Positions 1-5,089 of a stretch of DNA of 5,089 nt are shown here, piece by piece. The stretch is from Clostridia bacterium. GTDB lineage: Bacteria > Bacillota > Clostridia > Oscillospirales > CAG-272. The stretch is from positions 1-5,089 of the forward strand of contig JAFTHJ010000172.1 in the NCBI GenBank assembly GCA_017457465.1. Direction: 5' to 3'. Position 1 is the stretch's first letter. Each line of letters starts with the position of its first letter. Under the pieces are notes generated by a model. The model made no database searches and was not told the DNA's origin. It saw only the letters and a list, made by a program, of their open reading frames with translations. The position numbers and the translations under genes are program-made.

Positions 1-2076
1 GAATCCACCGATATGTACGACAGAGCCGACACCCTTGCGCGTAAGCTCCGTAAATACGTTATCAAGGAAATGGACACCAAGGAAAGCTATGATGACGTAG
101 ATGCCGATTATATAGTTGATGAGAAGGCAAATAACGCCATTCTCACCCCGAACGGCGCAAAGAAGGCGGAGGAATTCTTCGGTATCGACAACCTTTCCGA
201 TGCCGAGAACTCCGAGATAGCTCATCATATAAATCAGGCTATACGCGCGTACGGTGTTATGAAGCGTGATGTTGATTACGTGGTCAACGAGCACGGTGTT
301 ATGATAGTCGACAGCTTCACGGGACGTCTTATACCGGGAAGAAGATTTTCAAACGGTCTGCATCAGGCGATAGAGGCAAAAGAGGGCGTGAAGATTGAGA
401 AAGAGAACAAGACTCTTGCCACTATCACCTTCCAGAACTATTTCAGAATGTATTCAAAGCTTTCGGGTATGACGGGAACGGCGCTTACCGAGGATAACGA
501 ATTCCGCGAGATATACGCGCTCGACGTCGTTGAAATACCCACGAATAAGCCTATGATAAGAAAAGACCACTCCGATGCTGTATTCAAGTCCGTTAACGGA
601 AAGTATAACGCGGTGGTTGAAAAGATACTTGAATGCCACGAAAAGGGACAGCCCGTGCTTGTGGGAACCGTCTCTATAGACAAGTCGGAGGAGCTGTCTC
701 GCAGACTTCGCCGCGAGGGCATCAAGCACACCGTACTCAACGCTAAATATCACGACAAGGAAGCGGAGATAGTCGCACAGGCGGGTAAGCTTGGCGCGGT
801 AACCATTTCCACCAATATGGCTGGACGAGGAACCGATATTATGCTCGGAGGAAATCCCGAGTATATGGCTAAAAAGGAGATGCGTAAGCTTGAGATACCC
901 GAGGAGCTTATCGCTATGGCAACAGGAACCGCAGAGATAGACGATGAGGAGGTCAAGGCGGCAAGAGCTACCTATAAGGAGCTTTACGAGAAGTATAAGG
1001 CAGAGATAGCGCCCGAGGCGGAGCAGGTCAGGGAAGCGGGAGGACTCTTTATTCTCGGAACCGAGAGACACGAGAGCAGACGTATAGATAACCAGCTTCG
1101 AGGACGCTCGGGACGTCAGGGAGACCCCGGAGAATCCAAATTCTATCTTTCTCTTGAAGATGACCTTATGCGCCTTTTCGGCTCGGATAAGCTGACGGGA
1201 ATAGTTGACCGACTCGGACTAGACGAGGATACACCTATAGACGCGAAGCTCCTTTCAAACAGAATAGAAAATGCGCAGAAGCATATAGAGGACCATAACT
1301 TCAAGAGACGTAAATACGTCCTTACCTACGACGACGTTATGAATCAGCAGAGAAATCTTATCTATAAGCAGAGAAACGACGTTCTCAACGGTGAGAATAT
1401 CAGTGATACTATATGCAAGATGATAACCGATACGGTGAATGAGACGGTAGATACATTCCTTCAGGGAGACAGTGCCGAGCATTGGGACCTTGTTGGACTT
1501 CGTGAGAATTACAAGGGAATTCTTACGTCCCCCGATGATTTCGACTACTCCGAGGACGAGCTGAAAAAGCTTCGCCGTGACGATATTTGCAATATGCTCT
1601 GCGAGAGGGCTATGACTCTCTATGAGGAAAAGGAAAATCTTATCGGCGAGGAGCGCTTCAGAGAGATAGAGAGAGCGGTTCTTCTTCAGAATGTCGACCG
1701 CAATTGGATGGAGCATATCGATGCTATGGATGACCTCAAGGATAGCATAAGACTCCAGTCCTACGCGCAGAGAGACCCCGTTAACGAATACAGAATACAG
1801 GGCGCGGATATGTTCGAGGCAATGATAGACGATATTCGCGACAGAACCGTCAGAATGATTCTCTCTGTCACGATAAAGACGCAGGAGGTCAAGAGAGTTC
1901 AACTCGCAAAGCCGCTTCAGGAGGGCTTTGAGGGGCAGACAAAGAAGCAGCCCAAGAAGGTGAACGTCACCACAAGGAGAGCGGAGCCGACCATAGGTCG
2001 AAACGAGCTGTGTCCTTGCGGAAGCGGAAAGAAATATAAGAAGTGCTGCGGCGCTCCTGGTCAGGAAGCAAAGTAA
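1..2076 (+). CDS. secA: SecA, preprotein translocase ATPase (5'-truncated by window edge)
   Basis: SecA is the cytoplasmic/peripheral ATPase that pushes unfolded preproteins through SecYEG. The reading frame is open from base 1, so the first visible Met (base 13) is internal. About 691 C-terminal residues are present, and roughly 200-250 N-terminal residues with Walker A and the DEAD-type box lie outside. Counting from base 1: preprotein-binding region with VDSFTGR (103-109); MTGTALTE (157-164); motif V NMAGRGTD (272-279); motif VI QLRGRSGRQGD (365-375); YDDVMNQQR (443-451); scaffold/wing region with NWMEHID (568-574); and a C-terminal SEC-C zinc motif CxCx8CC (Cys 671, 673, 682, 683) that binds Zn and SecB or phospholipid in characterised SecAs. 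A charged insert of about 57 residues separates motif V from the GTERHE segment. No frameshift is seen. No terminator follows; the next gene starts 32 nt later. The identification is secure. Confidence 0.98.
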   Translation, partial: ESTDMYDRADTLARKLRKYVIKEMDTKESYDDVDADYIVDEKANNAILTPNGAKKAEEFFGIDNLSDAENSEIAHHINQAIRAYGVMKRDVDYVVNEHGVMIVDSFTGRLIPGRRFSNGLHQAIEAKEGVKIEKENKTLATITFQNYFRMYSKLSGMTGTALTEDNEFREIYALDVVEIPTNKPMIRKDHSDAVFKSVNGKYNAVVEKILECHEKGQPVLVGTVSIDKSEELSRRLRREGIKHTVLNAKYHDKEAEIVAQAGKLGAVTISTNMAGRGTDIMLGGNPEYMAKKEMRKLEIPEELIAMATGTAEIDDEEVKAARATYKELYEKYKAEIAPEAEQVREAGGLFILGTERHESRRIDNQLRGRSGRQGDPGESKFYLSLEDDLMRLFGSDKLTGIVDRLGLDEDTPIDAKLLSNRIENAQKHIEDHNFKRRKYVLTYDDVMNQQRNLIYKQRNDVLNGENISDTICKMITDTVNETVDTFLQGDSAEHWDLVGLRENYKGILTSPDDFDYSEDELKKLRRDDICNMLCERAMTLYEEKENLIGEERFREIERAVLLQNVDRNWMEHIDAMDDLKDSIRLQSYAQRDPVNEYRIQGADMFEAMIDDIRDRTVRMILSVTIKTQEVKRVQLAKPLQEGFEGQTKKQPKKVNVTTRRAEPTIGRNELCPCGSGKKYKKCCGAPGQEAK

Positions 2077-2094
2077 TTTATGATTTTTAAAAGC

Positions 2095-2102
2095 AGGGAA
2101 GG
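2095..2102 (+). promoter_or_regulatory. Ribosome binding site of the 239-residue membrane protein
   Basis: AGGGAAGG lies 6 nt before the ATG at 2109. An in-frame TAA at 2088-2090 excludes any longer version of the protein, and no GTG or TTG intervenes. This fixes the start of the downstream gene and rules out the overlapping +2102 frame as the translated one. Confidence 0.75.
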
Positions 2103-2108
2103 TGTCCT

Positions 2109-2828
2109 ATGGGATTCGGATTATTGTTAATAGGTTATTTAATAACGTATATTGTAGCTCTGAATACGTATGGGGCGGCTTTCAGACTGCTTGGATATAT
2201 CGTTATCGCGTATGCGGCGTTCAAGCTCTCGGAATACGAGAGAAAGTTCAGACTAACGGCATATGTATCCGCGGCTCTGGCGTTGCTCTCCGCGATTAGT
2301 ACCGCTCAATTTATATGTGAGCATCTTTACGATAATATGATACTCTCCTCAAATCCCTTTGGCGGTGCGTTTGCGACGGTGATGCCGTATATTGACGCAA
2401 TTGGAGTATTCGCGCTCCAGCTTGTCTTGCTTCTCGCAATAAAAAAGATAGCAAGAGATACAGAGGTTCATAATATCGAGCTTAACGCGGGGAGAAATAT
2501 CTTCTTCGTTTCACTCTATTTCATTTTGAGTGTCGTTGGGTATCTGCCCTTGCCGTTCAAGGAAAGCTACGCCAGATATATGGGATTGCCGCTTGTAATT
2601 CTTTATATAGCCTGGATAGCCTTTCAGATTGGAATACTCTTTTCCTGTTACGCCCGTATCTGCGACGAGAGCGATGTTGAGATGGAGAGAAAGCCGTCAA
2701 GATTTGCTTTCGTGAATAAATTCCGCGCCGAGCTTGACGCAAAGCAGGAAAAGGCTCGTAGAGAATCAGAGGAATATAAACGCGCAAAGCAGGAAAAACG
2801 CAGAGAAAAGAAAAACAGAGGAAAGTAA
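2109..2828 (+). CDS. Uncharacterised six-helix membrane protein with basic C-terminal tail
   Basis: 239 residues; I do not recognise a named family. Hydrophobic segments lie at about 4-18, 23-40, 50-69, 95-114, 130-147 and 159-181, so it is a probable six-pass inner membrane protein without a cleavable signal. The tail from 194 to 239 is hydrophilic and helix-prone, with 19 Lys/Arg in 46 residues mixed with Glu, which suggests a cytoplasmic tail that could bind RNA, acidic lipid or another protein (inference). Segment LLGYIVIAYAAFKLSEYERKF (27-47) resembles IIGYIILSVALVRLADLNEDI (38-58) of the next gene product, and helix order and spacing also agree, so the two are probably diverged paralogues. 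The ATG is the only available start and has a good RBS. It lies 32 nt after secA and 13 nt before its partner, so it is probably part of one transcript. Its first Leu codons (TTA, TTG, TTA, TTA) are AT-rich, which is common near starts. Function unknown. Confidence 0.88.
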   Translation: MGFGLLLIGYLITYIVALNTYGAAFRLLGYIVIAYAAFKLSEYERKFRLTAYVSAALALLSAISTAQFICEHLYDNMILSSNPFGGAFATVMPYIDAIGVFALQLVLLLAIKKIARDTEVHNIELNAGRNIFFVSLYFILSVVGYLPLPFKESYARYMGLPLVILYIAWIAFQIGILFSCYARICDESDVEMERKPSRFAFVNKFRAELDAKQEKARRESEEYKRAKQEKRREKKNRGK

Positions 2829-2835
2829 AGGAGGG
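2829..2835 (+). promoter_or_regulatory. Strong ribosome binding site of the 459-residue membrane protein
   Basis: AGGAGGG begins directly after the stop codon of the upstream gene and sits 6 nt before the ATG at 2842. An in-frame TAG at 2836-2838 leaves this ATG as the only start. The near-consensus site next to the upstream stop favours efficient, possibly coupled, translation. Confidence 0.85.
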
Positions 2836-2841
2836 TAGCCT

Positions 2842-4221
2842 ATGAGTACAAAAAAAGTAAGTAACATAAAAGCAATAGGCTTTGCCTCAATTGCCGTAGC
2901 TATGCTGTTTTTCTTTAACGCGAATATGCACGTTGTTGACATTATCCCCGATATTATCGGATATATAATCCTCTCGGTGGCGCTCGTAAGACTCGCCGAC
3001 CTCAATGAGGATATCGCGCATTCGCTTAAATTTTTCAGATATATGATTATAGTTGAGATAGGGAAGATACTTTCCTTGCTTTGGACTTTCGGACTCAAAA
3101 GTGAGGCGGAGACCAATACGGGAACACTCCTTATCGCCTTTGCCTTTGCTGTAGTAGATTCAATAATACTCGTTGTAGCGTACAATAAGCTCTTTTCGGG
3201 ACTTATCTCGCTCGGCTTTGCCCATAAGAACAGCTCGGTTCTCGGAAGCAAAAGACCGCACGGAAAATCTTATACCGAGAAGATGCGCTCATTCACTCTC
3301 TTTTTTGTGATATTCAGAGCCGCTATGTCTGTGCTTCCCGAGTTTTCGAATCTCGCCACATATGAGTACGATGAATCAAGCGGACTTATTGACCTCTATG
3401 AATATATAGGTCTTATGCGCGGAATGAGCGTTTTTATCACGACAGTCGTTGGTATCGTGTGGCTCACGAAGGTGCTTATATATTTCGCGAGACTTTCAAA
3501 GGACACAGAATTTTGCGGCTCACTGACCGAGACATACCGCGAGAATATTCTCCCGAAAAAAGGTCTCTTTATCCGCAGAAATATCGCGACCGCGTTTTTC
3601 TTCTTTGTTGCCGCCACACTCTTTATCTTCGACCTGCGACTTGACGGAATCAACATAATTCCCGATTTTGTGGGTGCGGCTCTCTTTGTAGCTGGACTCG
3701 CGGTATGTGCTAAACGAATCCCTCTCAAGCCTGTTGTCTGGGTTGGCGGAGCATTTTATATTATCGCATCACTCGCGGCAAGTATAACCGAATTTTTCTT
3801 CTATTTCAAGGGCTACCGACTCTCCTCGATTTTCCGTAAGGAGGAGGTATACAGAGCCTATGTGGGAATGAGCGCGGCGGCTGTTGCGCAGACGGTCGGA
3901 TTTCTTGTCCTCACGGCGATACTTATCTACGCTATGCGAGAGATAATAAAGAATCATACAGGCTTTGTTTACGGAAACGACGAGCAACGCGATAGGGAAC
4001 GCCTCGCGCAATATCACAAACAGTCACAGAAAAAGCTTTACTTTGTGGGGATATCCGCTCTCCTTGTTGCGGCAAGTGATATCTTCTATACCTTCTTCGC
4101 CGCAAAAGTTGTCTATGCGGGTTTTATCGGAGTCGTGGCAACACTTCTATTCCTGATAGCTGTCCTCCGCACGATAAATATCATCAAAGAAGAAATAGAC
4201 ACCAAATATATGTTGGATTAA
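2842..4221 (+). CDS. Uncharacterised ~12-helix membrane protein with internal duplication
   Basis: 459 residues; I cannot assign a named family. Hydrophobic segments at about 12-26, 34-51, 66-82, 95-117, 150-167 and 195-216 form one set. Those at 250-264, 272-290, 298-320, 343-365, 400-418 and 424-444 form a second. DIIPDIIG (33-40) recurs as NIIPDFVG (271-278) at the start of helix 2 of each set. The flanking residues 12-52 and 250-290 align without gaps. LIYFAR (212-217) and LIYAMR (361-366) each precede a charged linker and the next helix. These features suggest a duplicated six-helix module. The hydrophilic linkers at 128-148, 217-247 and 367-398 are probably on one side of the membrane. 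No catalytic, ATP-binding or known transporter motif is visible. The gene lies 13 nt after its single-module relative, with which it is probably cotranscribed, and ends at the bidirectional hairpin. It could be a structural, sensory or transport protein; the sequence does not decide. Confidence 0.9.
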   Translation: MSTKKVSNIKAIGFASIAVAMLFFFNANMHVVDIIPDIIGYIILSVALVRLADLNEDIAHSLKFFRYMIIVEIGKILSLLWTFGLKSEAETNTGTLLIAFAFAVVDSIILVVAYNKLFSGLISLGFAHKNSSVLGSKRPHGKSYTEKMRSFTLFFVIFRAAMSVLPEFSNLATYEYDESSGLIDLYEYIGLMRGMSVFITTVVGIVWLTKVLIYFARLSKDTEFCGSLTETYRENILPKKGLFIRRNIATAFFFFVAATLFIFDLRLDGINIIPDFVGAALFVAGLAVCAKRIPLKPVVWVGGAFYIIASLAASITEFFFYFKGYRLSSIFRKEEVYRAYVGMSAAAVAQTVGFLVLTAILIYAMREIIKNHTGFVYGNDEQRDRERLAQYHKQSQKKLYFVGISALLVAASDIFYTFFAAKVVYAGFIGVVATLLFLIAVLRTINIIKEEIDTKYMLD

Positions 4222-4263
4222 ATAATAAAGCCATCAACTAAAAAAGTTGATGGCTTTATTATT
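4221..4263. terminator. Bidirectional intrinsic terminator (perfect 19-bp stem, A5 loop)
   Basis: The arm 4221-4239 (AATAATAAAGCCATCAACT) is the exact reverse complement of 4245-4263, and the loop 4240-4244 is AAAAA. The core AGCCATCAACT/AGTTGATGGCT is flanked by A/T-rich stretches, so each strand gives a hairpin followed by a U-rich tract; on + the arm ends TTTATTATT and is followed by GATTTTC. It sits between convergent genes. Its left arm starts on the last base of the 459-residue gene's stop codon, and its right arm contains the whole stop codon (4259-4261) of the HTH gene, so it can serve both. Confidence 0.92.
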
Positions 4264-4498
4264 GATTTTCTTCCTTGTTGTTCGGCGGAATAAATTCGAG
4301 AATATCCTCAATTTTGCAATCTAAAACAGTGCAGAGTCTCGCAAGAACATCTGTATCTAATCTGGTTATTTTGTTGTTGCAGTAGTTGTTTAATTGAGTT
4401 CTTTGCATTTCTGCCTTGTGGCTCAACTTGTTTTTACTTATTCCAGCCTCTTGAATAAGCTCATTTAACTTGATTTTAATAGTTCCGTATTCATTCAT
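4259..4498 (-). CDS. Small Cro/C1-type (XRE-like) helix-turn-helix DNA-binding protein
   Basis: 79 residues, the usual size of single-domain Cro/C1 HTH proteins found in Firmicutes. The HTH occupies most of the chain: helix 1 around KIKLNELIQEAG (8-19), helices 2-3 from SKNKLSHKAEMQRTQLNNYC (21-40), then an Asn/Lys-rich turn and helices 4-5 through LDTDVLARLCTVLDCKIEDILEF (47-69). The C-terminus is polar (PPNNKEENQ), with no sensor or catalytic domain. It probably binds DNA as a dimer and represses or activates a local promoter (family knowledge; target unknown). An in-frame stop at 4505-4507 leaves the ATG at 4498 as the first start; a modest AGG at 4510-4508 lies 9 nt upstream. Base composition is odd: about 34% GC, with 5 of 9 Leu codons TTA/TTG, against about 50% GC nearby. 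It lies 45 nt after the transporter gene on the same strand, and its stop is inside the terminator stem. The HTH call is firm; the biological role is open. Confidence 0.9.
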   Translation of the reverse strand: MNEYGTIKIKLNELIQEAGISKNKLSHKAEMQRTQLNNYCNNKITRLDTDVLARLCTVLDCKIEDILEFIPPNNKEENQ

Positions 4499-4543
4499 AA
4501 TAAATTACCTGTATTCTTCGAAAAGAAGTTTCTCGCAAAAAAA

Positions 4544-5089
4544 TCATATAGTAGCAATCTTGTCTGCGAGCCAGAGTATGCAGGGCATAGTCGCAATAGA
4601 GAGCAGGGATGTTGTTCCGACGACCTCTGCGGCGTAGCCAGGGGAGATATCGTGAAGCTCGGACATCATAGCGGCGGAGGTTGCCGAGGGCATTGAGGCA
4701 ACCGCAGTCAGGAAGAGAATCCACTCGTAGCTCATTCCGATGAGCTTTGCGATACCGCATATGACGAGCGGAATCACAATAAGCTTGATAAAGGAAACAT
4801 AATATACCTTTGCCGAAAGGAATATCTGCTTGAGAGTCTGACGCGCGAGAAGCGCACCTGTTATCAATACCGATATAGGAGTGCAGAGAGAAGCGAGATA
4901 AGACGCGCTCGAGGTCACAAAGGCGGGGAGATTAAGGTCGAGAATATAGATAAAAATACCTATCGCGCTCGGCACGGTTCCGTAGTTGAAAATCACCTTT
5001 TTGACGGTCAGCTTTATGTCGCTTCGCTGCCTTGCCATAATGGCGATACCCCAGGTCCAGAGAACTATGTTGAAGCTTATCACGAAAAA
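4544..5089 (-). CDS. AEC-family (auxin efflux carrier-like) transporter, C-terminal part, cut by window edge
   Basis: A membrane transporter of the AEC/Mem_trans family, whose bacterial members are about 300 residues and are linked to export or uptake of organic acids or related anions; the substrate here is unknown. About 181 C-terminal residues are visible. The frame is still open at base 5089 (Phe-Phe before the GTG at 5083), so that GTG is not a credible start. Counting from base 5089, the family-like segments are ISFNIVLWTWG (4-14), PSAIGIFIYILDLNLP (40-55), CTPISVLITGALLA (69-82), a KLIVIPLVICGIAKL helix (102-116), and the closing block ASMPSATSAAMMSE...GTTSLLSIATMPCILWL (131-174). In AEC proteins this block is a Pro-containing broken-helix region near the end. 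At least five membrane segments are present. It ends with TGA at 4546-4544, and the HTH gene starts 45 nt further on. The family call rests on motif pattern and is fairly secure. Confidence 0.88.
   Translation of the reverse strand, partial: FFVISFNIVLWTWGIAIMARQRSDIKLTVKKVIFNYGTVPSAIGIFIYILDLNLPAFVTSSASYLASLCTPISVLITGALLARQTLKQIFLSAKVYYVSFIKLIVIPLVICGIAKLIGMSYEWILFLTAVASMPSATSAAMMSELHDISPGYAAEVVGTTSLLSIATMPCILWLADKIATI

Noticed and set aside
454..1071. Long minus-strand open frame (205 codons) inside secA
   Set aside because: It lies fully antisense to a clearly conserved SecA region, has no RBS support or recognisable domain, and is explained by the codon bias of the real gene.
1255..1902. 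Long minus-strand open frame (215 codons) inside secA
   Set aside because: Antisense to the conserved SecA scaffold and wing region; its protein is low-complexity Leu/Ile/Ser-rich, typical of a shadow frame.
2079..2084. TATGAT-like -10 element in the secA to membrane-gene gap
   Set aside because: No TTGACA-like -35 at proper distance; the short gap and strong RBS fit cotranscription better.
2102..2299. Plus-strand 65-codon frame overlapping the start of the small membrane protein
   Set aside because: Its start lies inside the RBS of the real gene, its product resembles nothing, and the ATG at 2109 has the proper SD spacing and a coherent membrane protein.
2766..3251. Minus-strand 161-codon frame opposite the two membrane genes
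   Set aside because: It spans the junction of two well-supported genes and their RBS; its hydrophobic content mirrors the opposite-strand coding.
4514..4527. Possible small hairpin TTCTT-CGAA-AAGAA between the transporter and HTH genes
   Set aside because: Only a 5-bp AT-rich stem, and the minus-strand T run at 4543-4537 is upstream of it, so it cannot be an intrinsic terminator for the transporter.
4546..4556. TATGAT-like -10 element upstream of the HTH gene
   Set aside because: No acceptable -35 hexamer lies 16-18 nt upstream; an AT-rich stop region gives such matches by chance.
4532..4570. CTCGCA/TGCGAG inverted repeat spanning the transporter stop codon
   Set aside because: Six base pairs with a loop of about 27 nt; expected by chance and not followed by a U tract.
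4491..4760. Minus-strand 89-codon frame overlapping the transporter end and HTH start
   Set aside because: Out of frame with the convincing AEC C-terminal motifs; Arg/Tyr-rich sequence without family features.

Overview
The window looks like a chromosomal segment of a Gram-positive Clostridia-type bacterium, possibly Oscillospirales or Ruminococcus-like. That placement is an inference from the character of the SecA protein, heavy use of ATA for Ile with CTT/CTC for Leu, strong AGGAGG-type ribosome binding sites, mid-range GC in most genes, and two Firmicutes-style membrane proteins. No rRNA, tRNA, CRISPR array, insertion sequence or phage gene was seen.

Layout: bases 1-4221 are read left to right. 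They hold the 3' three quarters of secA (preprotein translocase ATPase, cut by the left edge), then two uncharacterised polytopic membrane proteins spaced 32 and 13 nt apart, so probably cotranscribed. The right side is read right to left: the C-terminal part of an AEC-family (auxin efflux carrier-like) transporter, cut by the right edge, and 45 nt downstream of it a 79-residue Cro/C1-type helix-turn-helix protein. The two convergent groups meet at 4221-4263 in a perfect 19-bp inverted repeat with an A5 loop. It fills the whole 37-nt gap and takes in the last base of one stop codon and all of the other, and it should act as a bidirectional terminator.

The most interesting content is the pair of membrane proteins after secA. 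By eye the 459-residue protein is two copies of a six-helix module, each with an acidic-Pro signature (DIIPDIIG, then NIIPDFVG) at the start of its second helix. The 239-residue protein upstream looks like a single, more diverged copy of the same module with a highly basic C-terminal tail. Their function is unknown to me. The HTH gene is also notable: at about 34% GC and with TTA/TTG-rich leucine codons it differs from its neighbours, which suggests it was acquired separately.

Working together: SecA drives protein export through SecYEG. The two membrane proteins share its strand and probably its transcript, but nothing in their sequence links them to export. The HTH protein may regulate itself or the transporter locus; no operator could be identified.
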